In this document: positions 10,936 to 21,454 of the stretch, one piece after another
Numbering within the stretch: position 1 is the first letter of the stretch
Layout of the letters: the number at the start of each line of letters is the position of its first letter
NCBI GenBank assembly: GCA_963580285.1
Contig: OY757015.1
Span: 148,488,082 to 148,552,081 of the forward strand
Source of the DNA: Lucinisca nassula
Taxonomy: Eukaryota; Mollusca; Bivalvia; Lucinida; Lucinidae
Length of the DNA stretch: 64,000 nt
Direction: 5' to 3'
Notes under the pieces: generated by a model
Told to the model about the DNA's origin: nothing
The model's database searches: none
Seen by the model: only the letters and a program-made list of their open reading frames with translations
Translations under genes and position numbers: made by a program

Positions 10936-11320
10936 GTGTTATTGTTATCATTGTGAGCTTTCATTAGCCGCATTACCATCCGAAGATCAAGTGAAAATCG
11001 TACCGGCTGGCTTGATAACAGGCGGATCTGAGTAAAAGCTGGTCTCCGCATAGGGATTCCTTTAGCTTATTCATCATACTGGATGTGTGTTCAACAACGT
11101 GGGCTATCGCTGGGCGACCACCTTTTTTCCTACGCTCTGTAGGCAACAAGGTGGGCGCTCGGAGGGCGCCCGCTTTGTTGACCGCATCTCTGATGTTGTT
11201 ATAACCGATAGAGAAAACACACTTCCATGTGGTATAATTGCACCTTATAAATCAGAGTTTGTAGAACAGGATTTTGTAGGTGATTTTTACCATACTTTCT
11301 TCATTTCCGCTCCTAATATA
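10936..11320. other. unassigned sequence
   Basis: A GC-richer patch (11090-11190) gives a 79-codon plus-strand frame, but no splice signals or recognisable domain support it. No other feature is seen. Confidence 0.35.
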
Positions 11321-11534
11321 CAGTAAAATTCCTATACTAAGACCACCTTTGGGACTGTTCAAAAGTGGTCTTCAAGACCACTTTTGAACAGTCCCAAAGG
11401 TGGTCCGCCACAAGAGCACAATGGATGTAGAACACACAAAGAAATAAATCTGAAACCTTCTTAATATACTTTTAAAGGCAGAATAAGTATTAATTTCAAG
11501 TGGTCTTAAAAGCGGAAATTTGCTGTACATTTTG
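11321..11534. repeat. TA-flanked MITE (family D) with GACCACTTTTGAACAGTCCC hairpin
   Basis: Ends TACAGTAAAATTCC and AAATTTGCTGTA form imperfect terminal inverted repeats bounded by TA, as expected for Tc1/mariner-driven MITEs. The interior is a perfect hairpin around AAGTGGTCTTCAAGACCACTT. Relatives: 29952-30183 and about 33822-34000. Confidence 0.6.
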
Positions 11535-11548
11535 AGTAGGCGGTTTAA

Positions 11549-13905
11549 ATGAGTCTTACAATCTACATTTTTGAGCAAAATTAGGGAAATAATGTTTACA
11601 CCTGTAAATCCATTTGTTTCTGTAAATAAAGTGCTGCAAACAGGTGTGATCGTTTTATGGAATTATGTCTCCCCCGAAAAAGTTTTTTTTTCGGAGAGAC
11701 ATATTGTTTTTCCCCCGGGCGTCTGTCTGTCTGTCCGTCTGTCCGTCTGTCACACATTCGTGTCCGCTCTATAACTTGAAAACCGTTCGAGCTATCGTCA
11801 CGAAACTTCATATAAATATTAATCAGCATTAGACGACGTGCAGTGCGCAAGAACTATAACTCTCGCATTTATATTTTTTTAATTATCTCCCTTGGAAGTT
11901 TGTCGGTATGTATATATGTATGGGCAAATCGTGTCCGGTCAATCACTTTCTTTTTTCAGATGGATTTTAAAATTACTTGGCAGAAATATTAACAACCATG
12001 AGACGATGTGTGGTGCGCATGAGGCAGGTCGGTACCTCAAAGGTCAAGGTCATACTTGGAGGTCATAGGTTGAAAAGGGGCCTTTTTCGTGTTTGGTCAA
12101 TCACTTTCTTATTTTGAGATGGATTTTAAAATTACTTGGCAGAAATATTAGCAACCATGAGACGATGTGTGGTGCGCATGAGGCAGGTCAGTACCGCAAA
12201 GGTCAAGGTCATACTTAGAGGTCAAAGGTAAAAAAGGGGCCTTTTTTTCGTGTTTGGTCAATAACTTTCTTATTTTGAGATGGATTTTGAAATCACTTGG
12301 CAGAAATGTTAACCAATATAAGACAATGTGTTGCGTGCATGACCCAGATTGATGCCTCAAAGGTCAAGGTCATACTTAGAGGTCAAATGTAAAAAGGGGC
12401 CTTTTTTCGGGTTTTGTCAATAACTTGCTAATTTTTAGATAGAATTTGAAGTAACTTGGCAAAAATGTTAACTATCATGAGACGATGTGTTGCATGCATG
12501 ATATAGTTTGGTACCTCAAATGTCAAGGTCATACATAGAGGTCAAAGATCAAAAAGGGGCCTTTTTCGTGTTTGGTCAATAACTTTCTTATTTTTAGATG
12601 GATTTTGAAATAGCTTGGCAGAAAAGTTAACCACCATAAGATGATTTGTTGCACGCATGACCCAGTTTGGTACCTGAAAGGTCAAGGTCATACATAGAGG
12701 TTAAAGGTAAAAAAGGGGCCTTTTTTGTTTTCTGTCAACAACTTTCTTATTTTTTGATGGATTTTGAAATTACTTTGCAGAAATGTTAACCACCATGAGA
12801 CGGTGTGTTGCATGCATAACCAAAGTTGGTACCTCAAATGTCAAGGTCGTACTAAGAGGTCAAAGGACAAAAAGGGGCATTTTTAGTGTTCAGTCAATAA
12901 CTTTCTTATTCCTGGATAGATTGTGAAATTACTTGGTAGAAATGGTAACCATCCCGAGACGATGTTGTGCACACTAGACCCAGGTCGGTACCTGCAAGAT
13001 CAAGGTCATACTAAGATGTCAGAGGTAAAAAAGTTTTTGTTTTTTTTGTCTCCAGTCAATAACTTTTTTTATGTCTGGATGGACTTTATAAAGTAACCAT
13101 GCAGAAATGTTCACCGTCATTAGACCATGAGTCATGTGCAAGACCAAGGTCCATACCTCCAATTTCAAGGTCATACCTAGAGATCAAATGTAAAAAAGGG
13201 ACAGTCAGTAACTTCCTTATTCTTTGATGGATTATGAAATTACTGGGCAGAAATGTTAAACATCATGAGACGATGTTTTGTACCACAAAGGTCAAGGCCA
13301 TACTTAGAGGTCAAAGGTAAAAAAAGGCTTTTTTGTGTATCGCCAATAACTTTTTTATTTCTCTATGAACATTTTTAAACTTACTTTGCAGAAATGTTCA
13401 TCTTCATTAGATGATGTGTTGCACACAAGACCCAGCTCAATACCTCCAATGTCAAGGTCATTCTTAGAGGTTAAAAATGGGGGAGACATCTGTGTTTTTG
13501 TAGAAAAACAAATTCTAGTTTTTAACTGATTTGCTCTGGCTAAATGCATTAACTGTCCATTCTCACCTTGTTACTTGAGTGTCTGATGACTCCTGTAGCA
13601 AAGCTGACAATTACCGGAGGATTATACAAAAATAACTCAGTCGCTGCTTTCACGCTGAGTCTTACAATCTACATTTCCGAGCAAAATTAGGGAATTATTG
13701 TTTACACCTATAAACCCATTTTTCTGTAAATAAAGTGCTGCAAACAGGGGTGATCGTTTTATGGAATTTTAAGTGATTTGCTCTGGCTAAATGCATTAAC
13801 TGTCCATTCTCACCTTCTTACTTGAGTTTCTGATGACTCCTGTAGCAAAGCTGTCAATTACCGGAGGAGTATACACAATAACCTCTGTCGCTGCTTTCAC
13901 GCTGT
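11549..13905. repeat. ~250 bp tandem duplication, one copy interrupted by array G
   Basis: The blocks 11549-11664 plus 13515-13655 match 13656-13905 over their whole length (landmarks GAGCAAAATTAGGGAA, AAAGTGCTGCAAACAGG, TTTGCTCTGGCTAAATGCAT). The second copy therefore preserves the pre-insertion sequence. Confidence 0.75.
11665..13510. repeat. tandem-repeat element, ~159 bp units (array G), flanked by AATT
   Basis: The element opens ATGTCTCCCCCGAAAAAG and nears its end at GGGGGAGACATCTG. Between them are a (GTCT)n microsatellite (11719-11750) and about nine units marked by AAAAAGGGGCCTTTTT; anchors lie near 12074, 12232, 12392, 12551, 12711 and 12869. Units contain GATGGATTTTGAAATTACTT, GCAGAAATGTTAACCACCAT and AAGGTCAAGGTCATAC. 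It is flanked by AATT (11661-11664 and 13511-13514), and a duplicated empty site lies at 13765-13768. The leading unit (11758-11880) is recognisably homologous to array F read in reverse. Confidence 0.75.
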
Positions 13906-14360
13906 ATTCAGGGTTGTCTTTGTGCCAAGCTCTGTATTAGAAAGATGTGAAAGAAATCATTCATACTAGTGGGTATTTCATACGAAATGTTTGAAAGGAG
14001 CATTCAGCGACTATACATGCTAGTAGTCTGGTGTTAATATGAACCAAGGTACAGTCACATGAGCATTGTTAACTAACAGTTGCTGTTTAAGCTGCTGATA
14101 GATTTTAAAGCGCTTTCCACCATACCGAGAAGTGCCGGTAAATGTCCCCTCTGCCCGAGTGCGGCGCGGTGACTTGGACGAAAAATGAAACAAAAATAAA
14201 TAAATAAATTGAGGCAGTCACAATGACGTTAAGGATTCGTAGTCGACCGGGGCAAAGGCAATGTATGAAGAACACGTTAACCAGTCCTAACGAAAGACAC
14301 AGCTCGAAACATCGATTCAATAACTCTACTTATACCTAGTCTCAAACTTTCTTTTAGGAA
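13906..14360. other. unassigned, with a short (AAAT)n tail
   Basis: A GC-richer segment at 14105-14175 is followed by AACAAAAATAAATAAATAAA, which could be the 3' end of a short retroelement. I cannot place it in a family. Confidence 0.3.
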
Positions 14361-14364
14361 GAAT

Positions 14365-14800
14365 CTAAGAATCCTATATGGGTGAATGGGGTGGTTGGAA
14401 ACACCCGTCCCGAGGGTCACTGTCCGGCATCACGAGGCTTGCCGAGTGATGCCGGACAGTGATCCCGAGGGACGGATTTTTCTATCCGCCCCTCACACCC
14501 ATATAGGATTCATTTTCTGGCACACCTGCCATTCCTTTGTGTGGCTTTTTATTGCTGCAGTCACTTCGGTTACCGGCATCCACCATATTGTGATGATACT
14601 ACAGACATGTTTAGTGACGTCAGGTTACGTGCGGTGACGTCAGCCTTTGAGGTCGTATTCAACGAGTGCATTTATCAAACACGTGAGAATACTCGATTGT
14701 GGGTAAGAACACCAGGGTTAGAACATAATTTCTATCCCAAACTAAAACAATGGTGTGCAAGAATAAACCGGATTACCCGGACCTTTGATGGGCGACCGCT
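14365..14800 (+). repeat. dispersed element J with CACTGTCCGGCATCAC hairpin
   Basis: A GAATCCTATATGGGTG end is followed by a hairpin on CACTGTCCGGCATCAC/GTGATGCCGGACAGTG. A unique body with TTGCTGCAGTCACTTC, TGACGTCA and AATTTCTATCCCA follows. An inverted copy lies at 28455-28922. Confidence 0.6.
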
Positions 14801-14910
14801 ACCCTGCCACATGCCAACCGTCTGGCTCTGGGAGGGAGCCTTTCGTACTTATCCCATTACAAGCCTTTTTGTGGAATGTTTAGCGTCTTCGACTTTGCGC
14901 TGAGAAAGAC

Positions 14911-15417
14911 TTGGAGTCTAACTGTTGATTTTCTTTTGCTCCTGCATTTTAATGGTTTCTTGCTGTCGAGTCCTCACCGTTGTTTCATCTCTGTGTGTGA
15001 TTTTAATGTTAACGCAAATGTTGCACTTCTTAGTAAGAAGGCCTTCATGCGGACTGAAAAAAATTATTTGTCTAAATCGCGACGGAAGTAAGGGCCAGGA
15101 TTGTGGCCACGTAAAATCGATCTAAGCCCCCCCCCCCCCAGCGGAATTCGTTTCACTGACCGTTCTAAGGCGGTTCTTCTGGAGCGGTTTATTTTTGTTA
15201 TGGTTTGTCTTTGAGTGTGTGTATCGCTTATATTATTTTTTTTTTCATAGCCAAGTGGCTATTTTGTGGGAAAGTAACTGTCAGTTTGGCTTTCAGCTAT
15301 TGATGTTTCCATTAGGGTCTAGTTGTTTCATGTTTGTGTTTCTTTCCCTTTGGTGTCTCTGATGGGGGCTGTGGGTTAATTGTATCGATTCCTGATCATT
15401 GCTTTCACTTCTATTTT
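14911..15417 (+). repeat. PLE family 1 3' region
   Basis: Matches 1490-2005 from GGAGTCTAACTGTTG to the TTTCACTTCTATTTTG end, including the GTGGCCACGTAAAATCGAT block and the C run (15128-15139). No coding sequence remains. Confidence 0.7.
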
Positions 15418-15601
15418 GCACTTCACTAACTCGACATTCAAAGTTCATTTCCACCTGATTTTGTAGAAAAAATGATATCCACCTGAGTTTGTAGAAAAAA
15501 CGTTATCAAGCAATTAGGACTACGTATATTAAAGCTGCAAGAAAATCAAAATTATTCAAAAACATGGAACCACCGAAATTCCATCTTGGTGTTTTGATAT
15601 A

Positions 15602-16470
15602 TCCCAGCCAGCAAAATATATGGGACACATCTCGGTCCCATATGGGATTCCATGTGGGTCCTATATGGGCATTCCATATAGGGCCCATACGGGATTTGCA
15701 ACACGGTTCCACCTGGGACCCACATGGGCCAGCCCATATGGGTAGCATATGGTTTCTATGTGGGTAATCTCTTATTTATAATCAAGAGAAAAAGTTTATA
15801 CAAATAATAACAAGTCTTCTTTGTTCCAGCCCACTTGATGGGCTGGTTAGGTCCCAACAGAGACCTATGCACATGTATACAGTTGAGATGCCTTGAAGAC
15901 TAAGGCAATCTTTTCAATAATTAGAATTGGTAATTTCTTGCGTGATTATATATCGCCCTCCATTTTAAAAGTAACTGGGAAAAACAACGAGTTCTGATAA
16001 AATACATGACTTAAACAATGTCCATGTCGGGCAAATATCTAAATGGAAGTGAAAAGATATTTTCATTTTGTAATGTATAAAACCATTTATTTTATTTTAT
16101 TATTGTCGTCAGTATCTGCATTTATATCAGGAAATTTACTTTTTTTGTATTAAGCTTAACTAATGGCACAGTTGTTTCCCTTATTACCCACATCGAGCCC
16201 ATATGGGCCCCATATAGTAGAAAGCAGATATCATGGGAATAATTTGGTCCAATATCTGTACCACATAGGAGCCATTTGAGGCCCTTTTATGTATCCTGAA
16301 ATTGTAAGGTATCTTAGAATACTGCAATTTCATCTCAGGTATCGAATGTTGCGTATACGGGACCCATATGAGTCTCATATGGGCAAAAAAAATCCTATAT
16401 GGGACCCATGTAGGACCCAAATGGGCTAAATGTCCAGAATCTGCCCATATGGGCCCCATATACACATGAT
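15602..16470. repeat. clusters of CCCATATGGG palindromes
   Basis: Two clusters (15602-15770 and 16190-16460) consist of repeated CCCATATGGG and variants on both strands, each self-complementary. The left one opens CCCAGCCAGC. Between them (15771-16189) is AT-rich sequence with no feature. The right cluster ends about 40 bp from the donor side of the Ig-like exon. Open frames here (15506-15767, 16184-16465) only reflect the repeat. Confidence 0.55.
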
Positions 16471-16501
16471 TGGTGTATTAATAAACCAAATATTAACGTA
16501 C

Positions 16502-17297
16502 CTGCAGTAGTATTTCCCTTCAACTTTTGAGTGATTGGCAAATATTGTGAATGCCTTTGTTACAGATGTTGCAGAAGAAGTTGCTGATTCGAATTTCAGC
16601 CGTTCGTCAGTGTTTCCAAGTTGTTTATACAAAGCAACCTCTGGTCGAGGTCTTCCATTGCCAGTGCATGATATTGTCTGGTATTCAAATTGTAGGTACG
16701 TTTTATTTAGTAGCTCCCGCAAGTACAAACTGCCTGGCGGATAAACAGTACCCGTCTTACTAGAGACGACGTCATACACTCTGAAATAACGGAATATACG
16801 GATCAAGCTGTTAGATTTGAGGGTTAGGTAGATAGAAAGCTTTCCACCGTGCTCTGAATGCAGTGCAGGAATGCTCAGTTGAAGATGAACCCCTGCTGAA
16901 TTTTCATTGGTAGATAATAAGGTTTTTTCATTCGTAGTCCCAGGCCAATCCGTGGTCGTATGTATATATTCTGGTGGAGTCACAGAGGAATTAAACCCAA
17001 ATAACGCGCCGTAGTACGATTCTATTGTACTAGTGTTTCCTTTCATATTAAAGCTGATGTTCAAATTTCCTTCATAGGGTGCTTTAATAGGCAAAGAATC
17101 ACCTTCAATTCTCAGGTCTAATGGTTGAAAAACTTCGGCAAGTGGCTGTAGGACTGACGACGTGCTTACTATGATTATAATGCCATCTCGTTCTGTAGCC
17201 AGACTTAGATATATGTCTGTTGACTTCAGTAGCTGGTTGTCAAGTGTAACGCCAGATAAATATGTCTTTCTTAACTTTTGATATTTTGTCCAACCGC
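16502..17297 (-). CDS. candidate 796 nt exon of an immunoglobulin-like receptor
   Basis: The minus strand has acceptor TGTTTCTTGCAG and donor TGCAG/GTACGT around a frame open for its whole length, entering after phase 1 and leaving in phase 2. The upstream codons in the 304-residue open frame belong to the intron. The product has many N-glycosylation-type sites (NIS, NTS, NSS, NKT) and no membrane segment. Near its C end is a classical Ig core: ISCTGNGRPRPEV with the B-strand Cys, and GKYYCR with the F-strand Cys. The preceding ~200 residues look like another beta-rich extracellular module without the disulfide pair. The upstream exon 29074-29245 supplies exactly the one nucleotide needed at the join. 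Function beyond an extracellular Ig protein is not inferable. Confidence 0.65.
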
Positions 17298-17467
17298 CTG
17301 CAAGAAACACATCAGAAAATGTGATTAATACACCGCACATAATTTCCTACACTTTTTATGGAGACGCCATTTTATGGACTTTCTTTTCTTGCTTTCCCGT
17401 ACAGTTTACCCGTCTGAAAAAACCTAAGCTTCATCAAGGTATTCAAGAGTATGTACTAATTGTTTGT

Positions 17468-17677
17468 TAACCCTTATCTTGCTGTTCACGACAACCCCTA
17501 TCTTTGCAAACAGTGTAGATCCAGATCAGATGGCTTCTCAGGAAGCCATCTGATCAGAATCTACACTGTTTGGCATCCAGTTTACGAATTTGTAGCAATA
17601 AATTACATCAAGTAATTTGATTGGTTGAAATAGCGAAATGGGTGTGGCTTAGATGAATATTCAGCAAGATAAGGGTT
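17468..17677. repeat. TTAA-flanked MITE family 1 (piggyBac-like)
   Basis: Same ends (CCCTTATCTTGCTG/CAGCAAGATAAGGG) and TTAA borders as 7496-7707, with palindrome arms CAGTGTAGATCCAGATCAGA and the reverse. It lies in the intron upstream of the 16502-17297 exon. Confidence 0.75.
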
Positions 17678-17804
17678 AATATATGCATTTAGTTTCTTCC
17701 GGTAGCCTATGATTTTTCATCTTCATCCAATTTAAGGGTTAAACGAACAGTTCAAGCCTCAGTTCAGGATTATTTACCCAACCTACACTGAATGACAAAC
17801 GTCG

Positions 17805-18103
17805 CCTGTGAGTCCATCGGGGCTTGAAGAAATAGATGGGCTGCATGATGCTTTCACGCAAAGCTGAAACCGACTCGCACACGAGTACTGGTAAACTGCT
17901 TAGAGGACCTAAGCCTGCCCAGGCAAAGCGGTGTGATTCGGACCGTCCATGCTTATAAACCCGTTTGGTTTCATTGGGCGGCAGGGCTTGAGATGTCATT
18001 TCATCTCAATGTCGGGTAAAAGTCCCACAAAATTGGAAGCGACGTCTCCAAAATGGTCTTTACAGTACTGACGGGGACGTTAAACCTCAAATCAAACAAA
18101 ATC
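17805..18103 (+). repeat. SINE-like repeat family 2
   Basis: Starts near CCATCGGGGCTTGAAGAAAT and ends GACGTTAAACCTCAAATCAA with an A-rich tail. Other copies: 31430-31729 and 37207-37507 (minus), 38264-38767 (plus). No clear A/B-box tRNA head is visible. The 3' tail resembles that of the tRNA-derived SINEs here. Open frame 17739-17999 is incidental. Confidence 0.6.
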
Positions 18104-18138
18104 TGAGGGTGAATCTATTCCACTGAATATCAACACAT

Positions 18139-18447
18139 TACAGTTGAACTTCAATGACTCGAGCACCTTTGGGACCACATTTTTTGAGACAGGGGTAGTT
18201 CAAGCCACTGAGGGTTCTTCCAGGACGCATAACGGGGCTATTTTGGGAAATATTTTTGGTGATTTAATGATAAAATTGTATGTTATGTGTACTAATTAGC
18301 ATCGCCTCGTTGATGAGTACGCACAGCATACATTTGCGAGATAAATTCGAAATCTCCTTAAGTATCCCGCACTATATCTGATGTAGATGAATTATTCTCT
18401 CGGGTCTCACTCAGCCATAGTGAACTAGCCATAGGTGCTCTACTGTA
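18139..18447. repeat. TA-flanked MITE, ACAGTTGAACTTCAATGACT family
   Basis: Ends TACAGTTGAACTTC and GGTGCTCTACTGTA with TA borders suggest a Tc1/mariner-mobilised element; the interior carries a decayed ACTAATTAGCATCGCCTCG hairpin. Confidence 0.45.
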
Positions 18448-18884
18448 TACTTATATAATTGAGTCCCAATTCAGGAAGAATCAGACAATACCTAAATGAG
18501 TGAACCCTTGAAAAAAAAAAGAAAAACAATCTCATTGGCGACCTGCAAACGCTCAGGCTAGCATGCGCATAAGCGCCCAGCTAAGACTTCGCTGTTCGCA
18601 GATATGTAGGACGGTTCGAAACAAAAGGTATATCTAAGACGCATCTAATATCCCGATAAGAGCTGTACATGCGCATTTAAAAACCCACAGTCCTGGAAGC
18701 AATACGGACACTATTTCTCAGGAGCCCTTCCTTGACTGCCTGAAGAGGGTCTGGGTCTAGTTAGTCCGGGTGTACATGCTGATTTTACTATTCGTGTTCG
18801 AAGAAGGCATATTTCGCTTGTCAAATCGTCTCACATACATTCTACCTTCCCAGTTCAGTCAAATCTAAGGTAGAAAACCATCTA
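18448..18884. other. unassigned sequence
   Basis: No gene or clear repeat. A GCATGCGCATAAGCGC stretch near 18560 is locally palindromic. Confidence 0.3.
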
Positions 18885-18970
18885 AAATAGATCAGGAATC
18901 TATACAGTTACCTTTCACCTCCCATCCCAGACACCAAAGGGAAAGAAACAGCAACATAAAGCAAGAAGAT
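18885..18970 (-). repeat. PLE family 1 3' end, short fragment
   Basis: Minus strand reads the terminal ~85 bp of the shared 3' region (GGTGTCTGGGATGGGAGGTG to a variant of CCTGATCTATTTTAG). Confidence 0.5.
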
Positions 18971-19019
18971 AGTCAGAGACGACTATTCCCCTCACCAGAG
19001 AAATAAGAATCATTTTAGG

Positions 19020-20300
19020 GTTAAAGGCACGAAATTCAAGCCTGAAACTCACAACATTCAATTGTGAGTTTGACCCGGCACATCTGAGGAGTTCTACTCA
19101 TCGTCCCACTTAGGGCCAACATTTGGCCAAAGTCTAAAGAAAATCTTGTCAGGGGTAAAAGAGATTTAGAGCGGACACGAAATTCAAGGCTCAAAAGTGT
19201 AAGTTTCATTTGTGACCTTCGCCTAGATTCTGCATGGGTTCTGCACATCATCTCACTCAGGCCAACATTGGAACAAACGTTAATGAAAATCCTTCCAGGG
19301 ATGAAGGGTGAAGGGGATATTGAGATTCAAACTCTTAACCTTCAATTGTGACCACTACCATGGGTCAGCATGGGTGAGATATAGGTTCTGCACGTCATCT
19401 AACTTCGGCCAACATTTGACCAAAGTTAAATGAAAATCCTTACAGGATATCCTTAAAAGATATGGAAACTGACACAAAATTTAAGGCTCTAACTCATGAC
19501 CTTCAATTTTGACCTTCACCTTGATCCGACATGGTTGAATTTTTGGGTTCTGCTAAGGCCAACGATTGACCAAAGTTAAATGAAAATCCTTACAGGATAT
19601 CCTTTAAAGATATCGAACTGACACAAAATTTAAGGCTCAAACTAATGACCGTCAATTTTGACCTTCGCCTTGATCCGGCATGGTTGAATTTTTGGATCTG
19701 TTTTGGTCAACATTTGACAAAAGTTTGATGAAAATTCTCTCAAGGGTAAAGGAGATATGGCAAGGGCAAAACATTCAAAGCTCAAACTCGTGACCTTCAG
19801 TTGTGACCATTATCTTGAATCGGCATGGTTGAGTTATGTGTTCTGCAGATACTATCACGTAGGCCAATATTTGACCAAAGTTTAACGAAAATCCTTCCAG
19901 CGGTAAAGGAAATATGGAAAGGCCAAACATTTTAGGCTTAACCATCTTGAGTCACCATATTTGAATATTAGGTTCTGCACATTATTTCACAGGCAGGCTT
20001 ATATTTGACCAAAGTTAATTGAAAATCCTTCCAGAGGTAAAGGAGATACAGAACGTACACCAAATTCAAGTCTCAAACTTGTGACCTTTAACTGTGACTT
20101 TGACCTTGCGTTGACGTGGTTTATTTATGGGTTCTGTACATCCGCTCTCTGTGGCAAATACGTGACGAAAGTTCAAAGAAAAAATGTTACGGAGCGGAAA
20201 AGGAAGTGTTACGAACAGACAGATGAACAGACAGTCAGATTGACAGACGGACAGACGAAGGGCACTGCTAAAATCCCCTGTCCGCTTCGCGGCAAGGGAT
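19020..20300. repeat. tandem-repeat element, ~130-160 bp units (array H)
   Basis: About eight diverged units are marked by GGTTCTGCACATCATCTCAC (anchors near 19089, 19237, 19383, 19545, 19693, 19840, 19971, 20129). Units share AAATTCAAGGCTCAAACT and TGAAAATCCTTCCAG. The array ends with a (GACAGACA)n microsatellite and a CCCCTGTCCGCTTCGCGGCA motif. Read in reverse, each unit aligns with arrays F and G. Confidence 0.7.
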
Positions 20301-20329
20301 TAACGATTCAAGCGTAATTAAAACAAAAC

Positions 20330-20663
20330 AGCGGAAAGTCGAAAGAACAGCTATCCAAAACAAAAAAGATATTAGCAGTACATGCATGCAAAGACAAACA
20401 GTGGCATAATTAAACCCAACAGCAACACCGCCTTGGAACGGTCAGTTAAATGCCGGTGGATGGGAGGTTGTCGTGGTTTAAACAAATGATTTATTCAGTC
20501 CGCGTGGAGAGATTCTATTTCCGGGAACATCAACATCAATCGAATTCATGGATGAAGAAACGATGACGACTTAGTAACGTGAAATAACTGAAACGCTGGA
20601 GCAAATGAAACATACAAATGAACTCCAGTGGGCCCGACCAGACACGGAGCATCAGGCACTAAC
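20330..20663 (-). repeat. PLE family 1 3' region, decayed
   Basis: The minus strand keeps GCCTGATGCTCCGTGTCTGG, the CATTTGCTCCAGCGTTTCAG region and AACCGTTCCAAGGCGG-like sequence; the central part is rearranged. Confidence 0.55.
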
Positions 20664-20785
20664 CGATATTACTTGAAAAGCAAGTCTTCAGGCCGCTGCC
20701 TGAAAATCTGTTCCAAAAATATTCACCATATTTGCCTTATTTACTGGCTCCCAGCTTGCACATTGTCAATATTGGAAAAAACAGG

Positions 20786-20829
20786 TAACCAGACCCCTGA
20801 TCTTTCAAGGTCAGGGGGTCTGGTTACCG
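20786..20829. repeat. hairpin GGTAACCAGACCCCTGA
   Basis: Perfect inverted repeat (arms GGTAACCAGACCCCTGA and TCAGGGGGTCTGGTTACC) in otherwise unassigned sequence (20664-21450). Confidence 0.5.
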
Positions 20830-21454
20830 GTTTGTTCCAACACTTATAATATTCAGACTAGGAACCAGAAGATAATGCAAAAAAGGTGAATAGCAAAGAA
20901 AATAACCTGCGGTTTAGTTAATTTTGCTAGGTATATAAAAGGGTTCCATTTTATTATATACACTTGCAAATTAGGTATCTACAAAGTAGGTTCGGTTTAT
21001 ATACTGTCACTATACGTATTGTTGGCCAGAAGAAGGTTTTATATGTCACTGCCGATTATAGCGTGCAGTTATTCGACCCCCCCCCCCCCCTTAATAGGTC
21101 ACTGGAATGGCTGATTTTTGTATAAAATTTATTGTGAGTGCAGATGAAAGTGACAAGACTTGATACCCTAGCGAACCGAAATAATAGTAATAGGCTGCCG
21201 CATGAGGAACGCAACCATCCAAGAAAGGAAATCTTACGTTCTCAATCAGAATCAAATAAGCCAAAAAGGAAAAAGAAAAGAAAATACATGTACATGGAAA
21301 AATCCATCTTAATGAATAGACGGTTTTTCCATCCGCAGTTCACGAAAGTTGTCCATAGTTCAAGAAAATCTTACTTTTTGGGGGATTGAAACTAAGATGA
21401 AATCAGTGCTTCAGCTGAAGTGCACGACACGCCGGATGCTTTTAACTTTATGAG

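Noticed and set aside
9140..13510. CRISPR-like array
   Set aside because: Units are ~160 bp, diverged, with no short conserved repeat and variable spacer; the setting is a eukaryotic genome.
14105..14320. 71-codon minus-strand frame starting in GC-rich sequence
   Set aside because: No acceptor/donor pair in phase with the Ig-like exons; may be the tail of a short retroelement.
15506..15767. Open frames rich in Gly, Pro and Trp (MGPIWN...)
   Set aside because: Direct translation of CCCATATGGG repeats.
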